The notes below the pieces were generated by a model. That model had not been told where the DNA came from and ran no database searches. It saw only the letters and a program-made list of their open reading frames with translations. A program made the position numbers and the translations under genes. This document shows positions 41,095 to 49,510 of a DNA stretch of 64,000 bases, piece by piece (position 1 is the stretch's first letter; every line of letters starts with the position of its first letter). The stretch lies in assembly GCF_039871655.1 (NCBI RefSeq), contig NZ_JBDPLZ010000006.1, forward strand, positions 124,001-188,000. The letters are read 5' to 3'. Source of the stretch: Actinocorallia sp039871655 (GTDB taxonomy: Bacteria; Actinomycetota; Actinomycetes; Streptosporangiales; Streptosporangiaceae).

Positions 41095-41493
41095 TCAGTT
41101 CTGGACGGAAGGTCCGGGCCGGTCCTGCCGGACGGCGCGGAGCACGGCCGCCGTGGCTCCCGTCGTGGCGAGCATGCCGCCCACGACCATGGTCGCGCCG
41201 ACCGCCCACAGGCCGCTGCCGTCGTCGGACCAGTCCACGACGACGGCCAGCGCCATGCCGAACGTCGGGGCCAGGACCGCCGCCCAGTAGCGGCGGGAAA
41301 GGGCGGTCGCCACGACCAGGGCGGCCAGCACGACCACCAGCCCCGCCACCTGCCACGGCTCGTAGGGGCCGCTGACGCTGCCGTCGGGGTGCTCGTCGTA
41401 CTTCTGGTCCCAGCCGAGCCAGGCCATCCAGTTCAGGACCGTCACCGTCGCCACCGCGAGCCAGGCACCGAGGTTCTTCATCACATCGCTCAT
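41095..41493 (-). CDS. Small integral membrane protein
   Basis: 132 residues with four membrane helices (WLAVATVTVLNWMAWLGW, VAGLVVVLAALVVATAL, AAVLAPTFGMALAVVVDW, WAVGATMVVGGMLATTGA) and a polar C-terminus. The WMAWLGWDQKYDEHPDGSVSGPYEPWQ loop is the most distinctive part. Start MSDVMKNL at 41493 chosen over a longer frame. No family recognised; lies upstream of the lipase in the same direction but 67 bp apart. Confidence 0.7.
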   Translation of the reverse strand: MSDVMKNLGAWLAVATVTVLNWMAWLGWDQKYDEHPDGSVSGPYEPWQVAGLVVVLAALVVATALSRRYWAAVLAPTFGMALAVVVDWSDDGSGLWAVGATMVVGGMLATTGATAAVLRAVRQDRPGPSVQN

Positions 41494-41580
41494 GGTTCGA
41501 GAATTCCGCTCACAACCGTTCCCCGGCAGCGCCGGGATACTCAATCGACCCTGAGTACCCGAACTTTCAAAAAAAAGATG

Positions 41581-41611
41581 TTGACACCAAGGCGAGCACG
41601 GATGTTATCGT
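41581..41611 (+). promoter_or_regulatory. Strong promoter for the small basic protein
   Basis: TTGACA at 41581-41586 and a TTATCG/TATCGT -10 after an 18-19 bp spacer. It leaves a leader of about 190 nt before the small-protein ATG at 41809. A mini-frame ATGGAGATCTGA (Met-Glu-Ile-stop) lies at 41619-41630 near the leader start. Confidence 0.65.
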
Positions 41612-41808
41612 CTTGGGCATGGAGATCTGATTCTTACGGGTTGAGCACAGCGCCTGCGTGGCACGCGGGCCCGCTCCCCTCCTCATCTCGCCCACAACAC
41701 CTGCACCGTCGGCGTCCGGGAACGTCCGCGTCCGGTGCGGAACCCTTTTTCTTCTTTTCACTTCAATGCTCTGCCGTCCTTTCCGGCGGGCACGGAGGTC
41801 TTTTCTTC

Positions 41809-42033
41809 ATGCGCGAGAACAGCCGAATTCAGCAACCCCAGAACATCACCATTCCCGGTTTCGAGAGCTCGCAGGAGGCTGCTTTGCCCGCCAAGAACAA
41901 CAAGAAGTCCGGCCGCAAGTCCCTGTTGAAGGGGACCGACCAGCGGTCCGCCGCCCTGGGCCGGAACTCCCTGGGCCGCAACAACGCCCGCAAGCTGCCG
42001 ACCCGCCAGATGAACAACCGCGGAGGCCGCTGA
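41809..42033 (+). CDS. Small basic protein, 74 residues, unknown
   Basis: The ATG at 41809 has CGGAGG 10 bases upstream. The protein has an acidic/neutral first third (ENSRIQQPQNITIPGFESS), then a very basic Asn/Lys/Arg/Ser stretch (KNNKKSGRKSLLKG, RNSLGRNNARKL, NNRGGR), with no Cys and no membrane helix. It resembles nucleic-acid-binding or phase-separating tails rather than an enzyme. The strong promoter and long leader suggest it is heavily expressed and regulated. It ends 54 bp before the convergent ABC permease gene, with a GC-rich hairpin (GCGTGCCGCCGGACC / GGTCCGGCGGCACGC, 42047-42079) between. Confidence 0.6.
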   Translation: MRENSRIQQPQNITIPGFESSQEAALPAKNNKKSGRKSLLKGTDQRSAALGRNSLGRNNARKLPTRQMNNRGGR

Positions 42034-42046
42034 CACGCCGCACGGC

Positions 42047-42079
42047 GCGTGCCGCCGGACCGTGCGGTCCGGCGGCACG
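42047..42079. terminator. Bidirectional terminator after the small basic protein
   Basis: GCGTGCCGCCGGACC-GTGC-GGTCCGGCGGCACGC: a 15-bp stem between convergent genes (exact ends may shift by 1-2 bases). No T-tract. Confidence 0.75.
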
Positions 42080-42086
42080 CGCCGCC

Positions 42087-43073
42087 TCAGGCGAGGGTGC
42101 GGAGGCGGCGGAGGGCCAGGGCGACCAGCAGCGCGGTGAGCGCCAGGAAGACGCCCGTCTCGATGCCCTGGAACAACCAGAAGCGGTCGCCGGGCTGGTA
42201 GAGCTCCCAGTTGTGGGCGCCGGCGCCGAACGACTGGATATCGCGGCTGCACAACGAGTCGGTTGCAGGGCAGGGGCCGATCCTGGCGTCCGCCATGACG
42301 AGGTTTCCGGCCCCGTCTCGGATGCCGTGGGCCTGGTTCCAGTTCCCCGAGGCGGGATTGGGGCTCATGTCCATCTCCCCCAGTGCGTACGTCAGGTTCT
42401 TGGGCGGTAGGTAGCGGGGCCTGGCCAGCAGCTCGACGCCGACGCGGACGACGGCGAAACCGGCGAGGGCCACGCCCATCGCGGGCAGCACCTTGCGCCA
42501 GTGAGTCCCGGCGAAGATGCCCAGTGCCACCGCGAACAGGGTGTAGGCGACGGGCACGACGCCCTGTACGTCGAAGGCCAGGTACTCCATGCGGGAGCCG
42601 ATCGCGGCCACCAGCGGGGTGAACCACCAGGAGACGCCCAGCGCGTACACCACCGCCACCAGCAGGGTGAAGCCGCCGATCAGCCCGAACTTGGCCAGCG
42701 CCCAGCGGGTGCGGCTGACGCCCTGCGTCCACACGAACCGGTGAGTGCCCTGCTCCAGTTCCCTGGCGACCAGGGGTGCGCCGAAGAAGACGCCGACGAA
42801 GACCGGCAGGATCACGAACAGGACCGCGACGAAGGCCAGGCTGCTGTACTTCTCCTGGAAGGCGTGGGCCAGTTCCTGGCATTCAACGACGTCCGGCGTC
42901 GGCTTGATCAGCGAGGCGGTGCCCAGCCCGTCCAGGCAGGCCTTCAGGCCGGTGTCCTTGAACCGCCCGTGCATCGCCAGGCCGGTGGGCACGAGGATCG
43001 CCGCCAGCGCGGCCAGGGCGATCAGCGTGTACAGCACTTCCTTGCGGTGCTGCCTCCAGGTCAGCCAGATCAC
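42087..43073 (-). CDS. ABC transporter permease
   Basis: 328 residues. Opens MIWLTWRQHRKEVLYTLIALAALAAILVPTGLAMHGR, the standard start of two-component actinobacterial ABC-2 permeases. Six membrane segments, with a large extracytoplasmic loop after the first (DTGLKACLDGLGTASLIKPTPDVVECQELAHAFQEKYSS) containing two Cys. The GTG overlaps the ATPase stop (GTGA). It forms an exporter with the gene upstream; substrate unknown, probably a lipophilic or peptide compound given the GntR/YtrA context. Confidence 0.88.
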   Translation of the reverse strand: MIWLTWRQHRKEVLYTLIALAALAAILVPTGLAMHGRFKDTGLKACLDGLGTASLIKPTPDVVECQELAHAFQEKYSSLAFVAVLFVILPVFVGVFFGAPLVARELEQGTHRFVWTQGVSRTRWALAKFGLIGGFTLLVAVVYALGVSWWFTPLVAAIGSRMEYLAFDVQGVVPVAYTLFAVALGIFAGTHWRKVLPAMGVALAGFAVVRVGVELLARPRYLPPKNLTYALGEMDMSPNPASGNWNQAHGIRDGAGNLVMADARIGPCPATDSLCSRDIQSFGAGAHNWELYQPGDRFWLFQGIETGVFLALTALLVALALRRLRTLA

Positions 43074-43960
43074 GCGGTCACCTCCCAGGCCGTCTCCACC
43101 TCGTGGCTCTCGGCGTCGGCCAGGTACGCCAGGACGAGGTCCTCCAGGTTCACCTCGTGCTCGGTCCATCCGGGAGCCGGGGCGGGCAGCGCCCGGGAAC
43201 GCACCAGGAGGGTGGACTGGCGTTCGGTGTGCGCGGCGCGGACCACTTTCTCCACCCCGTCCGGTGTCGCGGCGTCACGCGGCCCGACCAGGAGGCGGTG
43301 CCCGTCCAGCAGTTCGTCGACGGGTCCGGACAACTGGACGTGCGCGGTCTGCAGGACGATCAGGTGGTCGCAGGTGCGTTCCAGCTCCGACAGCAGGTGC
43401 GACGAGAACAGCACGGTGGTCTCGCTCTCGGCGACCGCGCCCATCAGCGCCTGCATGAACTCCCGGCGGGCGAGCGGGTCGAGGGCGGCGACGGGCTCGT
43501 CCAGCAGCAGGAGCCGCGGCCGTTTGGCCAGCGCCAGGGCGAGCGCCACCTGCGCGCGCTGCCCGCCGGAGAGCTTGCCGGCCGGCCTGTCCGGCGGGAT
43601 GTTCAGCGCGGCCAGCCGGTCGCGGGCGAGCGCGGCGTCCCAGCGCCGGTTGAGCCTGCCGCCGAGCGAGATGAGCTCGCGCGCGGTGAAGTCCCGGTAC
43701 AGCGGGGTGTCCTGGGCGACGAATCCGATCTCGCCGAGCACCTCGGGGCCGCCCTGCGACTCCTTGCCGAACACGCGCACCCGTCCGGAGTCGGGCTTCA
43801 GCAGCCCGACGGCCAGGTGCAGCAGCGTGCTCTTGCCCGCGCCGTTCGGTCCGACGAGCGCGGCGACCCGTCCGGCGGGCAGATGGAACGAGCAGTCCTG
43901 CAACGCCCAGGTCCGCCCGTAGCGCTTGCCCAGTCCCTCCGCCTCCAGAGCCTGTTCCAT
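43070..43960 (-). CDS. ABC transporter ATP-binding protein
   Basis: 296 residues. Walker A GPNGAGKSTLLHL, Q-loop VAQDTPLYRD, signature LSGGQRAQVALALALAKRPRLLLLDEPVAALDP with Walker B, H-loop SSHLLSEL. The C-terminal 80 residues are the usual DrrA-like extension. It lies 1 bp downstream of the GntR gene, the first gene of this gntR-ABC operon. Confidence 0.93.
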   Translation of the reverse strand: MEQALEAEGLGKRYGRTWALQDCSFHLPAGRVAALVGPNGAGKSTLLHLAVGLLKPDSGRVRVFGKESQGGPEVLGEIGFVAQDTPLYRDFTARELISLGGRLNRRWDAALARDRLAALNIPPDRPAGKLSGGQRAQVALALALAKRPRLLLLDEPVAALDPLARREFMQALMGAVAESETTVLFSSHLLSELERTCDHLIVLQTAHVQLSGPVDELLDGHRLLVGPRDAATPDGVEKVVRAAHTERQSTLLVRSRALPAPAPGWTEHEVNLEDLVLAYLADAESHEVETAWEVTA

Positions 43961-43961
43961 C

Positions 43962-44396
43962 TCACGCTCCCCTGCTGTCGGCGGGTGCCGCGAGGTCCTG
44001 CGGCGCCGGAGGCTCGAAGTCGGCCCGTATCGTCGTGTCGATCAGGGCGGCGATGTCCTCTCGTGACAGCCCCGCCTCCCGCGCCTTGCGCAACCAGGCC
44101 ACCAGTTCCTCCCTCAGCTCTCCCTGGTTGGCCAGAGACGGCCCGGCGAGGGTGTTCACGACGAACGTCCCCACTCCCGGCCGTCCCTCGGCCAGCCCCT
44201 CCAGCTCCAGTTCCCGGTAGGCCTTGTGCACCGTGTTCGGGTTGATGGCCAGTGTCTGCGCCACCTCCCGCACCCGCGGCAACTGGTCTCCCGGCCGCAG
44301 CAACCCCACCCGCAACGCCTGTTTCACCTGGAGGACGAGTTGCATGTACGTCGCGACCCGCGACCGCCCGTCCAGCACGAATTCGATCATCGGCAT
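43962..44396 (-). CDS. GntR-family regulator, YtrA subgroup
   Basis: 144 residues. A short wHTH (SRVATYMQLVLQVKQALRVGLLRPGDQLPRVREVAQTLAINPNTVHKAYRELELEGLAEGRPGVGTFV) with a small C-terminal dimer helix, as in YtrA-type regulators that always precede ABC genes. The ATG at 44396 has AGGA; the ATG two codons in (44390) is possible. It should bind the palindrome at 44405-44428, 9 bp upstream of its own start, giving autorepression of the whole operon. Confidence 0.9.
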   Translation of the reverse strand: MPMIEFVLDGRSRVATYMQLVLQVKQALRVGLLRPGDQLPRVREVAQTLAINPNTVHKAYRELELEGLAEGRPGVGTFVVNTLAGPSLANQGELREELVAWLRKAREAGLSREDIAALIDTTIRADFEPPAPQDLAAPADSRGA

Positions 44397-44404
44397 CCCG
44401 TCCT

Positions 44405-44428
44405 GTTGTCCTACGACATTAGAACAAC
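44405..44428. promoter_or_regulatory. YtrA-type operator of the gntR-ABC operon
   Basis: GTTGTCCTA-CGACAT-TAGAACAAC: 9-bp half-sites with a single mismatch and a 6-bp spacer, centred about 20 bp before the gntR start. This is the probable autorepressor site. Confidence 0.75.
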
Positions 44429-44463
44429 ATGCCGAGATCTTCCCCGCAAGCCGAAAGGCGGAA

Positions 44464-44513
44464 TTGAGCGACCGCTCAAAACGGCCTACGCTCTCGGTTG
44501 AGCGATCGCTCAA
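44464..44513. promoter_or_regulatory. Twin TetR operators
   Basis: TTGAGCGACCGCTCAA (44464-44479) and TTGAGCGATCGCTCAA (44498-44513): two 16-bp palindromes, the second perfect and the first with one central mismatch, 34 bp between centres, directly upstream of the TetR gene at 44527. They can act on tetR and, through the left copy, on gntR. Confidence 0.85.
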
Positions 44514-44526
44514 CTGAGAGGCGGAG

Positions 44527-45150
44527 ATGGCTGCGGATACCAGGGAAAAGCTGGTCAGAGGCGCTTTGGAGACGTTGCGCACGCACGGTATAGCGGGGGC
44601 TTCCGCACGGCGCATCGCCGCGGCCGCCGGAGTGAACCAAGCCCTGGTGTTCCATCACTTCGGCAGTGTTCACGGCCTGCTGACCGCCGCCTGCGAGTTC
44701 GGGGCCCGCGAGCAGGTGGACGCCTACCGCGCCCGATTCCAGCGCGTGCGGTCACTCACCGAACTCCTGGAACTGGGCCGGACGATCCGGGCCGACGAGC
44801 GGACCGACCTCGCGATGCTCGCCCAACTCCTGGCCGGAGCCCAGGCCGCCCCGGAACTCGTCCCCGCGACGGCGGCGGGGCTGGCACTGTGGGCCGAAGA
44901 GATCGAAGGAGTGCTGCACCGTGTTCTGGCCGCCACTCCCCTGGCCGAGTTCGTCGACGTCGGAGGGCTGGCCCGCGCCGTCACCGCCGCCTTCATCGGA
45001 CTCGACCTCTATGAGGGCGTCGACCAGAAGGAGGCCGAGCGAGCCGTCGCCTCCCTGGAACAACTCGGCCGCCTGCTCACCGTCCTGGAGGACCTCGGTC
45101 CCGTCACCCGGCTGGCCATCCGCACCCAGCTCCGCCGGAGCACCCGATGA
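44527..45150 (+). CDS. TetR-family regulator
   Basis: 207 residues. DNA-binding domain TREKLVRGALETLRTHGIAGASARRIAAAAGVNQALVFHHFGSVHGLL is full length. The ligand domain (LAMLAQLLAGAQAAPELV, LAEFVDVGGLARAVTAAFIGLDLYEGVD) is of the common TetR_C type. The twin palindromes upstream are its likely autoregulatory sites. The gene downstream, a small membrane protein, starts within its stop codon (ATGA), so that protein is the first candidate for the regulated function. Confidence 0.92.
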   Translation: MAADTREKLVRGALETLRTHGIAGASARRIAAAAGVNQALVFHHFGSVHGLLTAACEFGAREQVDAYRARFQRVRSLTELLELGRTIRADERTDLAMLAQLLAGAQAAPELVPATAAGLALWAEEIEGVLHRVLAATPLAEFVDVGGLARAVTAAFIGLDLYEGVDQKEAERAVASLEQLGRLLTVLEDLGPVTRLAIRTQLRRSTR

Positions 45151-45422
45151 GCGACAGATGCGGCGTCTGCCTCACCGTCCACGAACCGGGCGCCGGCCAC
45201 GAGAAGCCAAGCGCGTCCGGCCTGCTGCTCGCACGGGTGATCGGCCTGTGCGCGGCAGGCGCCATCTCCTGCTGGAGCATCCCCGTCTCGCTGGTCTGGG
45301 GCGGCATGCTCCTCTCGGAGGGCTTCCCCTCGACTGTTCTCGCAGCGGTCATCCTGCCGACGGGAGTGGTCGCCGTCCCCGTGGCCTTGCTCTACGGGGT
45401 ACTCGCCTTCACCCGAGGATGA
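45147..45422 (+). CDS. Small two-helix membrane protein
   Basis: 91 residues, with cysteines CGVC near the start (SDRCGVCLTVHEPG) and two membrane segments (LLLARVIGLCAAGAISCWSIPVSLVWGGMLL and VLAAVILPTGVVAVPVALLYGVLAF). Coupled by ATGA to the TetR gene. No known family; the CxxC near the N-terminus might bind metal. It lies 43 bp before a phosphatase gene. Confidence 0.65.
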   Translation: MSDRCGVCLTVHEPGAGHEKPSASGLLLARVIGLCAAGAISCWSIPVSLVWGGMLLSEGFPSTVLAAVILPTGVVAVPVALLYGVLAFTRG

Positions 45423-45465
45423 CGTCGAAGACGAGACATGTGGACGAGAAGGCAGGATTTCCGGT

Positions 45466-47085
45466 GTGATGTCAGGCATGACGGCAGCTTTGGTGCTTGG
45501 GCCACTCCTCCGGAACGTCACGGAGCAGACGGCGACCGTGTGGGTGGAGACGACCGAGGCCTGTGAGGTGAGCGTGCTCGGGCGGACCGAGCCGACGTTC
45601 GCGGTGCACGGGCACCACTACGCCCTGGTGGACGTGGAAGGCCTGGAGGCCGGCAGCACCACGCCCTACGAGGTGCTGCTGGACGGCAAGAAGGTGTGGC
45701 CGCAGCCGGGAAGCGAATTCCCGCCGAGCGTGATCCGGACGGTCGACCCGTCACGGCCCGCGCGGGTGGCGTTCGGATCGTGCCGGGTCTCGCCCGCCTC
45801 ACAGGAGACGCACGGGATAGACGCGCTCAGCGCCTTCGCCCACGAGCTCAAGAACGGCGCCGAGCCGCCGACCGTCCTGACGATGATCGGCGACCAGGTC
45901 TACGCCGACGCCACCGGCGAGCGCATGCGCGACTTCATCAAGGGGCGGCGCGACATCCGCAGCGGAGCCGGAGAGGAGATCGCCGACTTCGAGGAGTACA
46001 CCGAGCTGTACCGGCTGGCCTGGGTGACCGACCCCGCCGTCCGCTGGCTGTTCTCGACCGTGCCGGTCTACAGCATCTTCGACGACCACGACGTCCGGGA
46101 CGACTGGAACACCTCCTACGTCTGGCGCCAGTGGGTGGCCGAGCAGTCCTGGTGGAAGTCGCGGATCGTCGGCGGGCTCGCCTCGTACTGGGTCTACCAG
46201 CACCTGGGCAACCTCACCCCGGAGGAGCGCCGCAAGGACACGCTCTACCAGCAGGTCAAGGAGGCCGACGACGGCGGCGCGCTCCTCGACGAGTTCGCCG
46301 AGCGGGCCGACCTCGAACCCTCGACGGCCCGCTGGTCCTTCCGTATCGACCTCGGCGGCACCCGGGTCGTCGTCATCGACACCAGGGCGTCGCGGCTGCT
46401 GACCGAGACCCGCCGCGCGATGCTCGACGACAGCGAGCAGGCATGGGTCGACGAGCAGCTCACCGGGGACGTCGACCAGCTCATCGTCGCCACTTCACTG
46501 CCGTTCCTGCTGCCGCCGGTCATCCACCACGCCGAGGCCTGGAACGAGAAGATCGCGGCAGGCGGACGCAGGAACGACCACACCAGGAACGGTTTCGGGG
46601 AGAAGCTCCGCCAGGCCATCGACCTGGAGCACTGGGCCGCGTTCGGGGAGAGCTTCGAGGCCGTCGCCAAGGCCGTCACCGAGGTGGCGCGCGGGCAGCG
46701 CGGACGGGCGCCCGAGCACATCTCGTTCCTCGGCGGCGACGTGCACTACAGCTATCTGGCGCGGGTGAAGGGGCTGCCGATCAACCAGATCGTCTGCTCG
46801 CCCTTCCGCAACCCGCTGGGCGCGAAGTTCCAGTGGGCCAACCGGCTGGCGGCCATGGTGTGGGGGAACATCCCCGCGCGGCTCGTCGCCAAGACCGCGC
46901 GGGTGCCCCGGCCGCCACTGCGCTGGCGGCTCACCGACGGACCCTGGTTCGACAACGCGATCGCGACGGTCTCGCGGGACGAGGTGGTGTGGCAGGCCCC
47001 GTCCGCTCCGACCGCCCTGACCGAGCTGCACCGGGCTCCGTTGGACTACAGGCGGACGCGCAAGGCGTCCGCGCGAACGCGCTAG
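45466..47085 (+). CDS. PhoD-like alkaline phosphatase
   Basis: 539 residues. An N-terminal Fn3-like domain (LGPLLRNVTEQTATVWVETTEACEVSVLG) leads to the PhoD metallophosphatase core: TVLTMIGDQVYADATGERM, IFDDHDVRDDWNTS, LIVATSLPFLL, and HISFLGGDVHYSYLARV (metal ligands in GDQVYAD, DDHDVRDDW and GGDVHYS). No signal peptide or Tat motif, unlike secreted PhoD, so it may be cytosolic. The ATG at 45466 is used; 45478 (MTAALVLGPL) is close to the family start and equally plausible. Confidence 0.88.
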   Translation: MMSGMTAALVLGPLLRNVTEQTATVWVETTEACEVSVLGRTEPTFAVHGHHYALVDVEGLEAGSTTPYEVLLDGKKVWPQPGSEFPPSVIRTVDPSRPARVAFGSCRVSPASQETHGIDALSAFAHELKNGAEPPTVLTMIGDQVYADATGERMRDFIKGRRDIRSGAGEEIADFEEYTELYRLAWVTDPAVRWLFSTVPVYSIFDDHDVRDDWNTSYVWRQWVAEQSWWKSRIVGGLASYWVYQHLGNLTPEERRKDTLYQQVKEADDGGALLDEFAERADLEPSTARWSFRIDLGGTRVVVIDTRASRLLTETRRAMLDDSEQAWVDEQLTGDVDQLIVATSLPFLLPPVIHHAEAWNEKIAAGGRRNDHTRNGFGEKLRQAIDLEHWAAFGESFEAVAKAVTEVARGQRGRAPEHISFLGGDVHYSYLARVKGLPINQIVCSPFRNPLGAKFQWANRLAAMVWGNIPARLVAKTARVPRPPLRWRLTDGPWFDNAIATVSRDEVVWQAPSAPTALTELHRAPLDYRRTRKASARTR

Positions 47086-47642
47086 GCGTCGAGCAGGGCG
47101 TCGTACTCGTCCTCGGGCCGGCCCAGATCGACCCGGGCGCGGAAGCGCAGGCGCAGCAGCCCCTCGAGGCTGTCGCTCGCGTCTCCGCGCTCGTGTTCGG
47201 GCAGGTCGAGCACGAGGTCGGCGCCCAGGGTGGCCCAGGTGTGCGCTCCCAGCAGGTCGCCGTACTCGTAGAGCACCTCGGCGACGCTGCGGTAGACCTC
47301 CGGATCGCTGGGCCTGCTGTCCCTGACCTGTGCCAGCAGGTCCAGCGCCCCGGCCTGGTCGCCCAGCTTCAGCAGGGCGTCGGCCAGGTAGACCCGGGGG
47401 TCTCCGTACACCTCGCCGCCGTCTTCGATGGCCTCGCGGTACACCTCCGCGGCGCGCGCGTGGTCACCGGCGTGCTGGAACTGCTCACCGGCCCTGAGCA
47501 GCACCTTGGCCCGGGAGACGCCTCCGGCTCCGGTGGCCTTGTCCGCCAGCTCCGCGAGCCGCATCGCTGCCGCCCGGTGCTGTCCCGTCCGCAGGCCGTC
47601 GAACTCCAGATCGTCGAGATCGGCTTCGGTCACGTGGATCAC
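47082..47642 (-). CDS. TPR-like hypothetical protein
   Basis: 186 residues, made of helical repeats: GVSRAKVLLRAGEQFQHAGDHARAAEVYREAIEDGG, VYLADALLKLGDQAGALDLLAQVRDS, SVAEVLYEYGDLLGAHTWATLGAD. The A-x-Y-x-x-A pattern marks TPR units, which mediate protein contacts. GTG start at 47642. Its stop overlaps the phosphatase end (47082-47085) tail to tail. No partner can be named. Confidence 0.75.
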   Translation of the reverse strand: MIHVTEADLDDLEFDGLRTGQHRAAAMRLAELADKATGAGGVSRAKVLLRAGEQFQHAGDHARAAEVYREAIEDGGEVYGDPRVYLADALLKLGDQAGALDLLAQVRDSRPSDPEVYRSVAEVLYEYGDLLGAHTWATLGADLVLDLPEHERGDASDSLEGLLRLRFRARVDLGRPEDEYDALLDA

Positions 47643-47829
47643 GGCTATGACGTTACCCGCGAGTCGCCCCCGAAACCGGAGAAATCCTCAAGATCGTCTA
47701 AACCCGCGCCAACAGCGAGCATGTTTCGGCGCCCTCCCCGAAACTCCGTCACCCCGCTCCTCAGCGGTCTCGACGCGGAGGGGCCACGCGGCGGGCGCGC
47801 CGGGGCGCGAGCGGGCGGTCCGGGAGTGG

Positions 47830-49287
47830 TCAGCGGCGGGCGCGCTCCAGGGCGTCCCAGAAGCCGCGGCGGAGGGCGTGGCGCACCTCGTCGTGGAGGA
47901 GGAAGTCGATGGGCAGGGCGGAGCCCTGCAGGAGGCGGGCCTCCAGATCGGAGGGCATGCGGGGTTTGCGGGCCAGGACGGCTTCGAGCCAGAGGGCCGG
48001 GGCGTCCCTGGCGACCGACTCGCCGAAGTCCTGGCCTTCGGAGTGGGCGGCCTGGACGGCGTCCGACAGGGACGGGGCCGCCTGGGAGGCGCGGGTCTGG
48101 GGGACCAGGGAGTTCGGGCTGGTGTAGGAGCCGTACTGGGGCGGCGCTGGAGGGGAGGCCGGAGGCTGGGCGGCGGGAGGCGTCAGCGGGTAGGCGGGAA
48201 GGCCGCCGGTGCCGGTGCTGGTGGGGCTGGTGAAGGACGACTGCGCCGGAAGCGGCAGCGCGGGGGACGTCGAGGTCGGGGAGTACGACGGGGTGGAGGT
48301 CGGCCCTGCGGACGCGGTGGAGGACGAGCCGAACGACGGGACGGAGGTCGGGCCCGTGGACGAGGACGAGCCGAACGACGGGACGGGAGTCGGGCCCGTG
48401 GACGAAGACGAGGACGAGCCGAACGACGGGCTCAGGTAGCTCGGCTGCGACAGCTCCTGCGAGCTGTAGGGATCCTGCGTGCTGTAGGGATCCTGCGTGC
48501 CGTATGTGTCCTTCGAGCCGAAGGTCAGACCGTTCAGCACCGAGGGCGCGCCGCTGATGGGGGCCGAGAGCTGCGAGACCGCGGCGGGGGCCGCGGACGG
48601 TGAGGTGAGCGGGGATGCCGACGGCGGAGAGGCGTGGCTCGCCGACGGGGAGTGCACGCTGTCCTGCAGCGCCGCCAGCGGAGAGGAGCCGGTGGTGGTG
48701 CCGTGGCCGTTGGACAGCGGCGACGGGCCGGTGTCATGCGCGCGGTCCAGGCCCGACAGGAGGCTGACGTACGGGCGGAGCTGGCCCGCGCCGAGTTCGA
48801 CGAGGTCGTCGCACTCCTGGCGCAGCAGCCGGGAGATCGTCCAGTTGCCGTCGGCCGTGACGTGCACGATGGTGACGCGGACGCCGAGGTCCTGGGCGTC
48901 GCACAGCACGCCCACGAGGTCCTCGTCGCCGCTGATGACGACGGCGTCGGAGATGGCGTGGTTGCGGGCCAGGGTCAGCAGGTCGCGGTGCAGTTCGGTG
49001 TCGACGCCGTCCCGGCGGCCCGGGCGGCTCCGGCCCAGCCGCAGCTTCAGCCCGGGGAGGTCGGCCAGCGCCTCGTGCTCGGGGCCGCGTCTGCCCTCGA
49101 CCGTGGACTCGTACCAGTAGCAGCGCAGCAGCGGCAGCCCGGAATGTTCCCTCGCCAGTTCGCCCAGCCGCTTGAGCAGCCCGTCGAAGTCCCAGGAGAC
49201 CTGTTCGCGATGCCGGGTTCCGTGCACCGCGACGGCGCCGTCCGACAGCAGGTAGCCGGCGTCTATGAACAGCGCACAGCGATCCAC
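47830..49287 (-). CDS. NYN-domain (PIN-like) protein with low-complexity linker
   Basis: 485 residues. Residues 1-185 are a NYN domain: CALFIDAGYLLSDGA, VDTELHRDLLTLARNHAISDAVVISGDEDLVGVLCDAQDLGVRVTIVHV (metal-binding Asp residues in FIDAG, VDTEL, SGDEDL). About 200 residues of Ser/Pro/Thr low complexity follow, including near-repeats TGPTPVPSFGSSSS / TGPTSVPSFGSSS and DPYSTQDPYSSQE. A folded C-terminal 90 residues (ESVARDAPALWLEAVLARKPRMPSDLEARLLQGSALPIDFLLHDEVRHALRRGFWDALE) close it. NYN proteins are predicted RNases. GTG start at 49287. Confidence 0.85.
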   Translation of the reverse strand: MDRCALFIDAGYLLSDGAVAVHGTRHREQVSWDFDGLLKRLGELAREHSGLPLLRCYWYESTVEGRRGPEHEALADLPGLKLRLGRSRPGRRDGVDTELHRDLLTLARNHAISDAVVISGDEDLVGVLCDAQDLGVRVTIVHVTADGNWTISRLLRQECDDLVELGAGQLRPYVSLLSGLDRAHDTGPSPLSNGHGTTTGSSPLAALQDSVHSPSASHASPPSASPLTSPSAAPAAVSQLSAPISGAPSVLNGLTFGSKDTYGTQDPYSTQDPYSSQELSQPSYLSPSFGSSSSSSTGPTPVPSFGSSSSTGPTSVPSFGSSSTASAGPTSTPSYSPTSTSPALPLPAQSSFTSPTSTGTGGLPAYPLTPPAAQPPASPPAPPQYGSYTSPNSLVPQTRASQAAPSLSDAVQAAHSEGQDFGESVARDAPALWLEAVLARKPRMPSDLEARLLQGSALPIDFLLHDEVRHALRRGFWDALERARR

Positions 49288-49510
49288 GAGAACACCGAAC
49301 CTCTCGACCCTGGGGTAGCTCTAGCGTAGTGAAAGCCACTCGTGCCGTATGCCGTTCCGGCGACTCGCCATCCTTCACTGCGCACAGAACGTACGCAAGA
49401 GCCCGGAGACGGGCAGAGTGACGCAGGTAACTGTCAGCGCGGACGTTACCAGTCGTTCTGGTCTGTCCGTAATGAGTTCACATCATCTTTACAGAGAATC
49501 TCGATACCGG

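Noticed and set aside
41619..41630. Cysteine-type attenuator leader peptide
   Set aside because: The mini-frame is only Met-Glu-Ile and has no run of Cys codons.
45696..48233. 845-codon rightward frame
   Set aside because: Overlaps PhoD-like, TPR and NYN genes in other frames; composition Arg/Pro-rich and no domain.
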